A DNA stretch of 64,000 nt, from contig SHWB01000001.1 of the NCBI GenBank assembly GCA_009691025.1, forward strand, positions 1-64,000. The letters are read 5' to 3'. Source of the DNA: Alphaproteobacteria bacterium (GTDB taxonomy: Bacteria; Pseudomonadota; Alphaproteobacteria; UBA6615). Under the pieces are notes generated by a model. The model was not told where the DNA came from. It searched no databases and worked only from the letters and a program-made list of their open reading frames with translations. Below, one piece after another: positions 39,724 through 49,854 of the stretch (its first letter is position 1; every line of letters begins with the position of its first letter). Made by a program: the position numbers and the translations under genes.

Positions 39724-40626
39724 TCAGCGCTGCTTCAGGCCCGACCACATCTCGGCGATGCGGGTGATGACGCCTGGATCCTCCTTCACCCAGCCCTGCG
39801 CGTAGGCCGCCTCATAGTACGGCATTGACGAGTTGAAGGTCGGCGTCGGCACGTGCAACGACTTGATGAAGTTCGATATGACGTCGTTGTCCTTGATCTG
39901 GATCGCCAGATCGGCGGTCTTGGTGTCCGGGTCGCCATAGACGCCCTTGATCATCAGCGGGCCGCGATACTCGATGACGCGGCTGTTGCCGGCGCCGATG
40001 GTCACGCACTGGTGCAGCAGATCGAGCGGCACGCCGGCCTTCTGGGCGATGGCGATGGCCTCGGCGTAGGCGGCGCCGTGGATCGAGATCAGCATGTTGA
40101 TGATCAGCTTGAGCTTCGTGCCTGTGCCGAACGGGCCGACATGGCGCCACGCCTTGCAGAATGAGGCGAAGATCGGCTCGGCCATGGCATAGCCAGCCTG
40201 GTCGCCCGACACCATGATCGACAGCTCGCCGGCCTCGGCCTGCTTGCCGGCGCCCGACACCGGCGCGTCGAGCATGACCATGCCGACCGCCTCCAGCGCC
40301 GCGCGCGCCTTCTCCTTGACCTCGATCGACAGCGTCGAGCATTCGATGACGACGAGGCCCTTCTTGCTGCTGGCGGCGATGCCATCCTTGCCGTTGACGA
40401 CGGCATCGAGCGCGGCGGCCGAGGGCAGCGAGCAGATGACGATGTCTGCGGCCGTCGCCACCTCGGAGTTGCTGGCCAGCGGCTCGCCGCCATTGGCCTT
40501 CAGCGCGTCTCGGCGGCCCCTGTCGATGTCGTAGCCGACGACCTTGTGGCCGCCCTTCCGGATAAGGTTCATGGACATGCCCGTGCCCATGATGCCGAGC
40601 CCGATGATGCCGACCGTTACGGCCAT
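39724..40626 (-). CDS. NAD(P)-dependent oxidoreductase, 3-hydroxyisobutyrate dehydrogenase family
   Basis: VGIIGLGIMGTGMSMNLIRKGGHKVVGYD, IECSTLSIEVKEKAR, LDAPVSGAGKQAEAGELSIMVSGD. Confidence 0.92.
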   Translation of the reverse strand: MAVTVGIIGLGIMGTGMSMNLIRKGGHKVVGYDIDRGRRDALKANGGEPLASNSEVATAADIVICSLPSAAALDAVVNGKDGIAASSKKGLVVIECSTLSIEVKEKARAALEAVGMVMLDAPVSGAGKQAEAGELSIMVSGDQAGYAMAEPIFASFCKAWRHVGPFGTGTKLKLIINMLISIHGAAYAEAIAIAQKAGVPLDLLHQCVTIGAGNSRVIEYRGPLMIKGVYGDPDTKTADLAIQIKDNDVISNFIKSLHVPTPTFNSSMPYYEAAYAQGWVKEDPGVITRIAEMWSGLKQR

Positions 40627-40800
40627 GACGTTTCCTCCGTTGCGCTGGAACGACGCCGGTACGGAGAGCCGGACCGGTGCGAAAAAGTGCCCCAATAAGC
40701 AGAGAAGGGCATTCCGGCGCAAGGCAGATAGGCGGCTGCGCTGTGTCGCGCCCCGCCTCTTCGCGCTACCATCGGCCTCACGGGTACCGAGGGAGGCGGG

Positions 40801-41166
40801 ATGGAGCGGGAGCCGCTGATCGACCTGGTGCCGTTTTACGGGCCGCCGGGAAGCGGGCGCACGGCGCTCGCGCGGTCGGTCGAGGCGGCCCGCCGCGACA
40901 TCGGTTTTATCGTGGTTACCGGCCATCGCGTGCCGGCGGCGACGGTCGCCGCCGCCATGGCGGCCTACCACGCCCCGCGCGGCCGGGCCGGCGGGTGGCG
41001 GATGTCCATCGTGTTCATCCACAATACCAACGAGGACGCCCTGGTGGAGTGCATCGAAACCTGCCGTTCGGCGGCGCAGCCGGCGAAATACCCGCCGGTG
41101 ACCGCCGGCGAGCACGTCATGGCCAAGTTCCGCCGCCAGCATGTCGTGGCGGGGGGGCGGTGCGCT
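40801..41166 (+). pseudogene. isopenicillin-N-synthase-family oxygenase with large internal deletion
   Basis: IDLVPFYGPPGSGRTALARSVEAARRDIGFIVVTGHRVP joins directly to GGWRMSIVFIHNTNEDALVECIETCRSAAQPAKYPPVTAGEHVMAKFRRQHVVAG; catalytic core absent. Confidence 0.65.
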
Positions 41167-41544
41167 ATGAGGGGGGTGCCGCAGACCCTTTCGGCCGTAA
41201 CGCTTGCCACTGTTGACATGGCGCGCGCTGTCGCATTCTACGAGGCGATGGGGTTCGAAGCATTGTACGGCGGACGCATGGCGGCCTTCACGTCGTTCCG
41301 GTTGGGCAGGGGTTATCTCAATATCATTGCCGTGCCGGCCGAGCGCCGCCCGCGCTGGTGGGGCCGCGTCATCGTGCATGTGGACGACGTAGATGCTGCC
41401 TATGCCCGCGCCCTTGCGCAGGGCTATCGCCCCGAGGCACCGCCACGCGACGCCGACTGGAACGAGCGCTATTTCCACCTCACCGATCCCGACGGTCACG
41501 AGGTATCTTTCGCGCGGCCGCTGGGCCGGCAGGAGGATGCGTGA
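41167..41544 (+). CDS. glyoxalase/VOC-family protein
   Basis: LSAVTLATVDMARAVAFYEAMGFEALYGG...GRVIVHVDDVDAAYARALAQG...YFHLTDPDGHEVSFARPL. Confidence 0.8.
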   Translation: MRGVPQTLSAVTLATVDMARAVAFYEAMGFEALYGGRMAAFTSFRLGRGYLNIIAVPAERRPRWWGRVIVHVDDVDAAYARALAQGYRPEAPPRDADWNERYFHLTDPDGHEVSFARPLGRQEDA

Positions 41545-41769
41545 GGCGCGCGTGCAGGCCTGTGGCCGGCGCTGGCGGTTATGTCGACGCTGACGGCCTG
41601 CCTCCCGGGTCTCCGTGAGCCGCAACAGCGCGTCGTGACGGCGCCAGCTCCGGCTCCGCCGCCAGTCATGGCGTCGCCCGCCTAGTCGCCACCTGCTGCC
41701 GCCACTGTACCCCGCCCGAAGCCTACCCAGCCGCCCCAGCCCTCGCCGGCAACCCAGATGCCATCCCAG

Positions 41770-42062
41770 CATTCGCCACCCGACGGGACGGTCTGCGTCG
41801 GGCTGGCGGTCGAGGGCAACATGGCGGTGCTCACCGTCGTCGACGAAGGGCCGGGGATGCCGAACGACCGCCTGGCGCACATCTTCGAACGCTATGCGAG
41901 CTTCCGCGACTCGCGCGGCGATCCGGCAGGGCCGGGGACGGCGCATTTCGGTATCGGCCTGTGGTCGTACGCCGGAACGTCGAGGCGCTCGGGGGAACCG
42001 TCGAGGCGGCGAACCGGGAGGGTGGCGGCTTCTGCATGACGGTCCGCCTGCCCCGCGTCTGA
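41770..42062 (+). pseudogene. histidine-kinase ATPase-domain remnant (frameshifted)
   Basis: VLTVVDEGPGMPNDRLAHIFERYASFRDSRGDPAGPGTAHFGIGLW, then a 1-nt shift, VVRRNVEALGGTVEAANREGGGFCMTVRLPRV-TGA. Confidence 0.65.
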
Positions 42063-42079
42063 CGCGGCGCTCGGGCGTA

Positions 42080-42559
42080 CTACTCGGCGGCCTTCGGAGG
42101 CGACACGGCCCAGCGGTCGACGGCGGCATCGTCCTCGGCGCGGGCTTCGACCCATCCGGCCCCGTCGGCGCTCTCCTCGAGCTTCCAGAACGGCGCCTTC
42201 GTCTTCAGCCAGTCGACGAGGAAGGCGCAGGCCTCGAAGGCCGCGGCGCGGTGCGCCGAGGCGCAGACGACCAGCACGATGCGCTCGCCCGGCTCCATGC
42301 GGCCATAGCGATGCACGATCAGCGAGGCGGAGAGCGGCCAGCGGCGGTTTGCCTCGGCCTCGATGGCGGCAAGCTGCGCCTCGGTCATGCCGGGATAGTG
42401 TTCGAGCGTCATCGCCGAGAGCGCGCTGCGGTCGCCTTCCGGCGCCATGTCGCGCACCAGGCCGACGAAGATCACCACGGCGCCGACATCGCGCCGGCCG
42501 GCAACCAGCGCCGCCTGCTCCGCCCCGGGGTCGAAGTCGTTGCTCTGCACGCGTATCAT
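42080..42559 (-). CDS. moaE: molybdopterin synthase catalytic subunit
   Basis: GAVVIFVGLVRD, LEHYPGMTEAQLAAIEAEA, HRYGRMEPGERIVLVVCASAHRAAAFEAC...LKTKAPFWKLE. Confidence 0.92.
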   Translation of the reverse strand: MIRVQSNDFDPGAEQAALVAGRRDVGAVVIFVGLVRDMAPEGDRSALSAMTLEHYPGMTEAQLAAIEAEANRRWPLSASLIVHRYGRMEPGERIVLVVCASAHRAAAFEACAFLVDWLKTKAPFWKLEESADGAGWVEARAEDDAAVDRWAVSPPKAAE

Positions 42560-42649
42560 GCGGCGAAACCTAGTACGCGGCGCGGCGGCGGGAAAGGGAT
42601 GCGGCCATGACGGTAACGGCGACGCAGATTTCTGGCCCGCCGTGATGCC

Positions 42650-42928
42650 AGGGCGGCGCCCGCTCGACGGCCGCCTGTTCGCGGCCTTCGCCATGGACGG
42701 CGACATCGACCATTGGGAGATGCATCCCGCCGGCGATGAGCTGCTGATGATGATTTCAGGCTCGGCCGATGTGCTGTTCGACAGGCCGGCCGGCGTGCGA
42801 AAGGTGCCTCTGGCGGCCGGCCATGCCGTGCTGGTGCCGCGCGGCACTTGCATACATTCGATGTCACAAGCCCCGGCACGCTGCTTGCCATCACCCCCGG
42901 CGAGGGCACCGTGCACCGCGACCGCTAG
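42650..42928 (+). pseudogene. cupin-domain protein remnant, 1-nt frameshift
   Basis: DGRLFAAFAMDGDIDHWEMHPAGDELLMMISGSADVLFDRPAGVRKVPLAAGHAVLVPRGT, shift at acttgcat, then FDVTSPGTLLAITPGEGTVHRDR-TAG. Confidence 0.6.
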
Positions 42929-43176
42929 CCGCCCGTCACCGGCGGGAAGAAGGCCACCTCGTCGCCATCGGCCACCGGGTGGTCGAGCTTCACATAGGTC
43001 TGGTTGACGGCGGCGCGCACGGTCTTCAGTTCGCGGAAGGCCGCCGCATGGCCGGGCGAGCGCGTCTTCAGCCATTCGACGAGGGCGGAGACCGTGCGCA
43101 CGTCGTCCGGCAGCGTCACCTGCTCCATGCCGGTGCCGGTACGCTGGCGCAGCCAGGCAAAGTAGAGGATGCGCAT
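42925..43176 (-). CDS. moaD: molybdopterin synthase sulfur-carrier subunit
   Basis: MRILYFAWLRQRTGTGMEQVTLPDDVRTVSALVEWL...VADGDEVAFFPPVTGG with terminal GG. Confidence 0.92.
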   Translation of the reverse strand: MRILYFAWLRQRTGTGMEQVTLPDDVRTVSALVEWLKTRSPGHAAAFRELKTVRAAVNQTYVKLDHPVADGDEVAFFPPVTGG

Positions 43177-44444
43177 CAGCCGAGAACCTCGCTCATGGGC
43201 AGGAAGACTACGGGGTCGCCCGCGACGACGGATGTGGTCTCCTCGGCGAGGTCGACAAGCCCGTCCGTGGCGGCGAGCGCGCTGAGGATGCCGGCCCCGC
43301 TGCGGGCTATGCGAGTCGCCACCGGCATCCCGGGGGTATCGTGCGTCAGGCGGGCGGCGACATATTCGCGACGCCCGGGCTTCTTCGAGAAATCGAATCC
43401 GGCGCGCACGGGAAAAGTGTGTGGCCGCGTCGTGCCGGCGCCGGCGAGGAGCAGGAGTGCCGGCCGCGCGAGCGTCAGGAAGGCGACCATCATCGCCGCC
43501 GGATTGCCCGGCAGGCCGATGAAGGGCACGGCGCCGATCTGTCCCAGCGCCACCGGCCGGCCCGGCTTCACCGCCAGCCGCCAGAAATGCAGATGGCCGA
43601 GGCGGGCGAGCGCGGCGGCCACGTGGTCTTCCTCGCCGCGCGACATGCCGGCGGAGGAGATGACGACATCGGCGTCGGCAGCGGCCCGGCCCAGCGCCGC
43701 CTCCACATCTTCCCGCCGGTCGCGCACGATGCCGTGGTCGACTACGGCACAGCCGAGGCCGTCGAGCAGGGCCATCAGCCCGTGGCGGTTGGCGTCGTAT
43801 ATCTGGCCCGGGCCGACGGCCGCTCCCGGTTCGGCCACCTCGTCCCCCGAGGACAGCACGGCGACGCGCAGCCGCGCGCGCACAGCTAGGCCGGTGACGC
43901 CGAGCGATGCGGCAAGGCCGATATCTGGCGCCCGCAGGCGCTTGCCGGCCTCCAGCACAGTGGCGCCACGCGCTATGTCCTCGCCGCGCCGGCGGCGGTT
44001 GGCGCCGCGCGCTACGCCGGGCGGCAGAACTACGGCGCCATCCACGAGATGCGCGTCTTCCTGCATGACCACCGTGTCCGGGGCGCCCTCCTCGCCGTCC
44101 GGCATCGGAGCGCCGGTGAAGATGCGCAGCGCCGTGCCGCGTCGTGCCGGCTCGGCCAGCGGATGGCCGGCGGCGATGCGTCCGGCGACGGGCAGGCGGG
44201 TCTCGCCGTCGGGCGCGAGATCGGCGAACCAGACCGCGTATCCGTCGACGGCGGCATTGTCGTGCGGCGGCACATCGCGTCCGGCAACGAGTGCCTCGGC
44301 CAGCACGCGGCCCGTGGCACCGCGTAATCCTACGGTTTCCGTACCGGTCACCGGAGCCAGGCGGGCATCGAGAATTGCGCGTGCTGCCTCGACCGTCAGC
44401 GCGCCGCTATCATGGGCGAAGCAGTCGTCGGCGAGCGGTGGCAT
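43176..44444 (-). CDS. moeA: molybdopterin molybdotransferase
   Basis: PPHDNAAVDGYAVWFAD, LSSGDEVAEPG, ISSAGMSRGEEDHV, FIGLPGNPAAMMVAF; ATGA overlap with moaD. Confidence 0.93.
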   Translation of the reverse strand: MPPLADDCFAHDSGALTVEAARAILDARLAPVTGTETVGLRGATGRVLAEALVAGRDVPPHDNAAVDGYAVWFADLAPDGETRLPVAGRIAAGHPLAEPARRGTALRIFTGAPMPDGEEGAPDTVVMQEDAHLVDGAVVLPPGVARGANRRRRGEDIARGATVLEAGKRLRAPDIGLAASLGVTGLAVRARLRVAVLSSGDEVAEPGAAVGPGQIYDANRHGLMALLDGLGCAVVDHGIVRDRREDVEAALGRAAADADVVISSAGMSRGEEDHVAAALARLGHLHFWRLAVKPGRPVALGQIGAVPFIGLPGNPAAMMVAFLTLARPALLLLAGAGTTRPHTFPVRAGFDFSKKPGRREYVAARLTHDTPGMPVATRIARSGAGILSALAATDGLVDLAEETTSVVAGDPVVFLPMSEVLG

Positions 44445-44447
44445 CGC

Positions 44448-44975
44448 TCACACGCTCCGCATGTGCCGCGCGGTCAAGCCGCAATGGCGCTCGACGAAAT
44501 CGGCGACCGCCACCGCATCGCCGAGCGGCAGAAGGGGCAAGCCGCTCGCCTCCACGCCGGGCGATCGCTCGTCGCAGGCGATGGCGACGATGTGCGGATC
44601 GCTATCGGCGAGCAGTGGCTGGGCCAGCGCCGGGCGATGCACCTCGATCTTGTCGTGCGCATGTGCCTTGAAGCCCTCGACCAGCACGAGGTCGACCGGC
44701 GCGAGATGGCCGAGCAGTTCATCGAGGGTCGGCTCGGCATCGCCGCGAAGCTCATGCATCAGCGCCCAGCGCCGGGCCGAGGCAACGATCACCTCGTGCG
44801 CGCCGGCCTCGCGGTGGCGGTGGCTGTCCTTGCCCGGCTGGTCGATGTCGAAGGCGTGATGGGCGTGCTTGATCGTCGAGACGCGGTGGCCGCGTGCCAC
44901 CAGCACGCCGACGAGGGCCGCGACCAGCGTCGTCTTGCCGCTGCCGCTCCAGCCGGCGAGGCCAATGACGCGCAT
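44448..44975 (-). CDS. mobB: molybdopterin-guanine dinucleotide biosynthesis protein B
   Basis: MRVIGLAGWSGSGKTTLVAALVGVLVARGHRVSTIKHAHHAFDIDQPGKDSHRHREAGAHEVIVAS. Confidence 0.93.
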   Translation of the reverse strand: MRVIGLAGWSGSGKTTLVAALVGVLVARGHRVSTIKHAHHAFDIDQPGKDSHRHREAGAHEVIVASARRWALMHELRGDAEPTLDELLGHLAPVDLVLVEGFKAHAHDKIEVHRPALAQPLLADSDPHIVAIACDERSPGVEASGLPLLPLGDAVAVADFVERHCGLTARHMRSV

Positions 44976-44982
44976 CGCGGCC

Positions 44983-45564
44983 TCAGTCGCGCGCGCCGCC
45001 GGGGCGCGGTTCCGCCGCGACGCGGCGCAGGCTTTCGGCGAGGTAGGTCCAGCCGGTCACGATCGTCAGCACGGCCGACAGCCAGAGCAGCGCGAGGCCG
45101 GCGATGGCGACGACGATTCCAGCGGCTGGCGCGGCGGCCAGCGCGGCGATGGCGACGAGCTGGATCGCCGTCTTCCATTTGGCGAGCCGCGTGACGGGCA
45201 GCTCGCCGCCTTCCCGGGCGAGGTACTCGCGCAGGCCCGACACCAGCAGCTCGCGGCCGAGGATGACGATGGCGGCGGCGACATGCCAGCCGGCGACGAC
45301 TCCGGTGGCGACCAGGCCGACCAGCACGCCGGCCACCAGCACCTTGTCGGCCACCGGGTCGAGCAGGCGCCCGAAGGCCGAAACCGCGCCGGTGCGCCGG
45401 GCGAGCCAGCCATCCGCCCAGTCGGTCGCCGCGGCCAGCGCGAAAAGGGCGGCGGCGATCCATGCCGGTGCGATGCCGGCGACGGGATCGCGAGCGAACA
45501 GCAGCAGGACGATCGCCGGCACGGCGACGACACGCATGAGGGTCAGCGCATTGGGGGAGTTCAT
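44983..45564 (-). CDS. pgsA: CDP-diacylglycerol--glycerol-3-phosphate 3-phosphatidyltransferase
   Basis: MNSPNALTLMRVVAVPAIVLLLF...ATDWADGWLARRTGAVSAFGRLLDPVADKVLVA (CDP-alcohol phosphatidyltransferase motif). Confidence 0.92.
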   Translation of the reverse strand: MNSPNALTLMRVVAVPAIVLLLFARDPVAGIAPAWIAAALFALAAATDWADGWLARRTGAVSAFGRLLDPVADKVLVAGVLVGLVATGVVAGWHVAAAIVILGRELLVSGLREYLAREGGELPVTRLAKWKTAIQLVAIAALAAAPAAGIVVAIAGLALLWLSAVLTIVTGWTYLAESLRRVAAEPRPGGARD

Positions 45565-45621
45565 GGACCGATCCTAGCGATTTGCTTGCCGCGATGCATG
45601 CGGCGTGGCCGGTCTCTGGCT

Positions 45622-45644
45622 CCCTCCCCCCTTGCGGGGGAGGG
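45622..45644. repeat. G/C-run extragenic palindrome
   Basis: ccctccccc-cttgc-gggggaggg; same type as at 60283 and 60741. Confidence 0.55.
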
Positions 45645-45653
45645 CGGTCGCAC

Positions 45654-47705
45654 TCAGCCGCCACCGTGGAAATGATCGTAGATGCGTTTCGCCACGGTGG
45701 CGCTGATCCCCGGCACGCGGGCGAGGTCGTCGAGGCCGGCGCGCGACACCTCGCGGGCCGAGCCGAAATGCGTCAGCAGCGACTTCTTGCGGCGCGCGCC
45801 GATGCCGGCGATTTCGTCGAGCGGGCTGCGCATGATGGCCTGGCTGCGGCGCGCACGGTGGGCGCCGATGGCGAAGCGGTGGGCCTCGTCGCGCAGGCGC
45901 TGCAGGAAGTAGAGCGCCGGATCGCGCTCGGGCAGGCTGAAGGCCTCACGGCCCGGCATGAAAAAGCGCTCGCGTCCGGCGTCGCGATCCGGCCCCTTGG
46001 CGATGGCGACGAGCGGCAGATCGTCGATGCCGAGTTCCGCCAGCACCGCCTCGGCGATGGCGAGCTGCCCGGCACCGCCGTCGATCAGCACCAGATCGGG
46101 CCAGTCGTCGCGGCCGGATTCCTCCTCCAACGCGCGGGCGAAGCGGCGCGACAGCACCTCGCGCATCATCGCGTAGTCGTCGCCGGGGCTGTAGCCCTCG
46201 GCCGCCTCGCGTACGCCAGGCCCGGTGTCGTTCGCGGCCGTCGGCACGACCGCGCGGGCGCCTCTGATGTTGAATTTGCGATAGGCGTTCTTGCGGAAGC
46301 CTTCCGGCCCCGCGACGATCATGCCGCCCACTGCATTGCGTCCGGCGACGTGTGAATTGTCGTAGACCTCGATGCGCCGCGGCGGCGCTTCGAGGCCGAA
46401 GGCGGTGGCGACGCGTTCCAGCAGGTCGCGCTGCGTGGCGCTTTCGGCGAGGCGGCGGGCGATCGCATCTCGGGCATTGGCCAGCGCATGCTCGACCAGC
46501 CGCCGCTTGGCGCCGCGCTGCGGGCTCGCGACCGCTACGCGGTGGCCGGCATGCACCGACAGCGCCTCGCCGATCAGGGCCGCCTCGGCCAGCGGATGGC
46601 TTAGCAGCACCTGCCGCGGCGGTGGCTTGTTGTCATAGAACTGGGCGATGAAGGCGGCGAGCACCTCGTCCTCCGCCAGCGCCCTGTCATGGCGCGGAAA
46701 ATAGGCACGGTTGCCGTTGTTGCGGCCGCCGCGGAAGAAGAACACCTGCACGCAGACCTGGCCGCTGGCCGAGGCGGCCGCGATGACGTCCGCCTCCTCG
46801 AGGTCGAGCCCTTCGAGGTTGATGTCCTGCTGCGCCTGCACCTGGGTCAGAGCGCGGATGCGGTCGCGGTAGCGGGCCGCGGCCTCGTATTCGCGGGTCT
46901 CGGCCGCCCGGCCCATCGCCGCCGCCAGCTCGTCCTGCACTTCGCGAGACCGTCCGGCGAGGAAGTTGCGCGCCTGCTGCACCAGCTTCGCGTAGTCGTC
47001 CGCCCCGACGCGCTCGACGCAAGGCCCGGAGCAGCGACGGAGCTGGTATTTGAGGCAGGGCCGGGTGCGACCGGAGAAGACGCCGTCCGAACAGCTGCGC
47101 AGCAGGAAGGCGCGTTCGAGCGCGTTGAGCGTGCGGTTGACCGCGCCGGCCGACGCGTAGGGCCCCCAGAACTCGCCCTCGTGTGTGCGCGCGCCGCGGT
47201 ACTTGGCAACGCCAGTCCAGTCGGCCGGCGCCGGTCCGCCGCGCGCCCGGCGCAGTCGCGTGGCCTCGCCGGCGGGGTCGGCGCCGGTCTTCATGGTGCG
47301 GTCGATGCGGCCGGTCAGCAGGATGTAGGGAAAGCTCTTGTCGTCGCGCAGTAGCACGTTGAAGCGCGGCCGCAGGCGCTTGATCAGATTGGCTTCCAGC
47401 AGCAGCGCCTCGGCCTCGGTATGGGTGGTCACGACCTCCAGCGAGGCCGTTTCCGAGACCATCCGCTGCAGGCGGATCGGCAGGCGCGGCAGTTTGGTGT
47501 AGTTGACGACCCGGCGCTTCAGGCTTGCCGCCTTGCCAACATAGAGCGCCTCTCCGGCCGCATCGAGCATGCGGTAGACGCCCGGACCCGCCGGCAGGGT
47601 CCGCACCGCGTCGCGCAGCACTTCCAGGCCACGTCCAATGTCCGGGACGACGGCCGCGAGGTCGTTCGGCCCGCCCTGCGCCGGGTCGGTTTCGAGTCCG
47701 GTCAT
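45654..47705 (-). CDS. uvrC: excinuclease ABC subunit C
   Basis: [76 protein letters not shown]-terminal HhH. Confidence 0.96.
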   Translation of the reverse strand: MTGLETDPAQGGPNDLAAVVPDIGRGLEVLRDAVRTLPAGPGVYRMLDAAGEALYVGKAASLKRRVVNYTKLPRLPIRLQRMVSETASLEVVTTHTEAEALLLEANLIKRLRPRFNVLLRDDKSFPYILLTGRIDRTMKTGADPAGEATRLRRARGGPAPADWTGVAKYRGARTHEGEFWGPYASAGAVNRTLNALERAFLLRSCSDGVFSGRTRPCLKYQLRRCSGPCVERVGADDYAKLVQQARNFLAGRSREVQDELAAAMGRAAETREYEAAARYRDRIRALTQVQAQQDINLEGLDLEEADVIAAASASGQVCVQVFFFRGGRNNGNRAYFPRHDRALAEDEVLAAFIAQFYDNKPPPRQVLLSHPLAEAALIGEALSVHAGHRVAVASPQRGAKRRLVEHALANARDAIARRLAESATQRDLLERVATAFGLEAPPRRIEVYDNSHVAGRNAVGGMIVAGPEGFRKNAYRKFNIRGARAVVPTAANDTGPGVREAAEGYSPGDDYAMMREVLSRRFARALEEESGRDDWPDLVLIDGGAGQLAIAEAVLAELGIDDLPLVAIAKGPDRDAGRERFFMPGREAFSLPERDPALYFLQRLRDEAHRFAIGAHRARRSQAIMRSPLDEIAGIGARRKKSLLTHFGSAREVSRAGLDDLARVPGISATVAKRIYDHFHGGG

Positions 47706-47750
47706 GGCACCATCCAGACGTCCTCGTACCCGCGCCCCTGCTTTTCCACC

Positions 47751-47768
47751 AAACTTGTGGACAAGTTT
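47751..47768. promoter_or_regulatory. 18-bp dyad upstream of uvrC (candidate operator)
   Basis: AAACTTGT-GG-ACAAGTTT, 8-bp perfect arms, about 46 bp before the uvrC ATG. Confidence 0.4.
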
Positions 47769-48184
47769 GTGTGCAGTCCCCGCCGCGACGCCGCTTCGGC
47801 CATGATTTCCAAGCCCTCATACCCATTTGCCGAAAAAATATGCAACTAGGTAACTCCCTGTTTTATAACATCTAATTATGGATGGGGCTACAGCACGTGA
47901 CGCTTGACTGGAGGCCTTGGACCGCATTGCAGAAAAGCGACAGAGGCTCTCTCGCCGTGTACACAACTCGTATCCAGCCGACTGACCAAGCCCCTGTGAA
48001 CGCAATAAAATTCGGCTTAAATGTTGGCACGAACGCAGTTTCGCCAGAGGCGATCTGCACCGGCTGACGGTCCTTGTAAAGCGCCATCGCGACGATTCCG
48101 CCGGCTTTTCGTGCGGCGGACATAAACGTCACATCGGCCCGCCGGGGGCGGATTCAAGAGCGGGCGGACCCGGCCGGGCGCGGC

Positions 48185-48694
48185 CTAGCGGAACGTCAGG
48201 GCGGCCGGCGAGATCAGCACGCCGAAGCGTTCGCACCAGATGACTACTCTGGCGTAGAGCGCGAGGTCGACGCCGGCGGGCACGGCATATTTCTGGCTGC
48301 CCTCGAAGGCCCGCAGCGCGCCGAGGTCGACATACATCGTGTCGGGCACATCTGCGGAACCGCGGACCTGCGCGCGCGGCACGAGATAGACGTGGAACGC
48401 CGGCCCAGGACCGACCCTGAAATCCGTACCGAGGAAGACCGTGTCCTCGTAAACGGTCACGCTGCCCTGCCCGTAGTGCACGGGGTCTGACGGATCGGCA
48501 TGGATGAAGCTGCCGGTGGCGACGATGCGCGCGCTTTCGGACGCGCTCAGCGCGTCCATCGCCGGGGGCGGCGGAAAGACATACGGGAATAGGAAGAAGC
48601 CGAGGGCGACGCCGAAGGCCATGCCGGCGACACCGCCGGTCAGTAAGGCAATGAGCCAGCGCAGCACGGGCGAACCTCGCCGGTAGCGTCTCAT
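48185..48694 (-). CDS. DM13-domain membrane-anchored protein
   Basis: N-terminal TM; ATGSFIHADPSDPVHYGQGSVTVYEDTVFLGTDFRVGPGPAFHVYLVPRAQVRGSADVPDTMYVDLGALRAFEGSQKYAVPAGVDLALYARVVIWCERFGVLISPAAL. Confidence 0.82.
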   Translation of the reverse strand: MRRYRRGSPVLRWLIALLTGGVAGMAFGVALGFFLFPYVFPPPPAMDALSASESARIVATGSFIHADPSDPVHYGQGSVTVYEDTVFLGTDFRVGPGPAFHVYLVPRAQVRGSADVPDTMYVDLGALRAFEGSQKYAVPAGVDLALYARVVIWCERFGVLISPAALTFR

Positions 48695-49782
48695 AGCCGC
48701 TCCAGGGCTGTGAAGGCGCGGGCGGCGAAGTCGCTGCCGAGCGCCCAGACGCGGGCCTTCCATTCCGCATCGTCGCCATAGAAGGTCTCGCGCATGCGCT
48801 GGCGGATGGCGCGGGCCGTGTGGCTGGTGGATTTGCGGTCGCTGGCGAGCCAGGCGTCGGCGCGGATGGCGTCGAGCGTGTCCTTCACCGGCACGACGCC
48901 GAATTCGAGCGCCAGAGAGGTCCACTCGGCCCAGGGCGCGGCGAATGCGATGCCGTCGTCGAGCGTGCCCATGACGGCCGCCGAAGTCGAATTGCCGGCT
49001 GCCGGGTTCGTCACCTCGCTGCCGAGAATCTCGCGCGCGCGCCGGTCCGCGGCACTGTCGGGCGCGTGGCAGGAGATCGGCTTGCCGTAGCCGCGCGGCC
49101 CGAGGCCGGTGTGGAAGTCGAGCAGGACGGCGTGGCGCGCCGAAGCCAGCTCGTCGCAGCAGATCGCCTCCAGCGCTCGGAGCGACCATGTCGCCGCGCG
49201 CCCGCCGTAGAAGGCGCCGTCGGGATGGCTCCACTGGCTGATCGAGATCGCGCCCTGCAAAGCGAACTGGCTGTGGGCCTCGCCATAGGCATCGAGGCGC
49301 CGGTCGGCTTCCGCCTTCGCCGCGTCGCTCCATTCGGCGAGCACGATGGCGCCAGCGAGTTCGTCGTAGCCCGGGTTTGCCGGCCAGGCGCCCGCGCGAT
49401 GATCGACGAAATTGCGGTTGAGGTCGACGTTCTCGTGCGTTGTGCGCGACAGCCAGGCGAAGCCGAACGGGTTGATGGCGTGGATCAGTACCAGTGCCGT
49501 GTCTGGCGCGTGCGGTCGCGGGGCATCGCGTTCGGCCAAGAGGCCGGTCTGCACGCCCGAACCGCAGAACCCTTCGGCGCCATGCGTCGCCGAGACGATG
49601 ACGACGACGCGCCGGGAGTTGGCCGGGCAGAGGCGGGCGACATCGACGGCCAGCGTCTCGCCGTCCGGTCCGCGTTCGGGGTGGATGCGTCGGCGGACGC
49701 GCGCACCGGCATCGAGCGAGGCGGCGAGGAACCTGGCGCGCGCATCGGCGTAGCTGGCGGCGAAATGGACCTCCGGGGTCAT
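48691..49782 (-). CDS. DUF2817-like / M14-type metallopeptidase family protein
   Basis: VIVSATHGAEGFCGSGVQTGLL, HAINPFGFAWLSRTTHENVDLNRNFVDH, LLDFHTGLGPRGYGKPISCH. Confidence 0.82.
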   Translation of the reverse strand: MTPEVHFAASYADARARFLAASLDAGARVRRRIHPERGPDGETLAVDVARLCPANSRRVVVIVSATHGAEGFCGSGVQTGLLAERDAPRPHAPDTALVLIHAINPFGFAWLSRTTHENVDLNRNFVDHRAGAWPANPGYDELAGAIVLAEWSDAAKAEADRRLDAYGEAHSQFALQGAISISQWSHPDGAFYGGRAATWSLRALEAICCDELASARHAVLLDFHTGLGPRGYGKPISCHAPDSAADRRAREILGSEVTNPAAGNSTSAAVMGTLDDGIAFAAPWAEWTSLALEFGVVPVKDTLDAIRADAWLASDRKSTSHTARAIRQRMRETFYGDDAEWKARVWALGSDFAARAFTALERL

Positions 49783-49854
49783 CGTCGGTCTCCGGCAACG
49801 GCCGCGCCGCCTCCAGGCTTGGCGGCGGGTGCGGGCGGGAGGATACTCGATCCC

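Noticed and set aside
41581-41770. Pro-rich lipoprotein-like reading with in-frame TAG at 41683
   Set aside because: Low-complexity sequence, not enough conservation to claim a gene, so not counted among the nonsense lesions.
42769-44859. 696-aa plus-strand ORF
   Set aside because: Antisense to moaD, moeA and mobB; Ser/Pro/Arg-rich shadow ORF.
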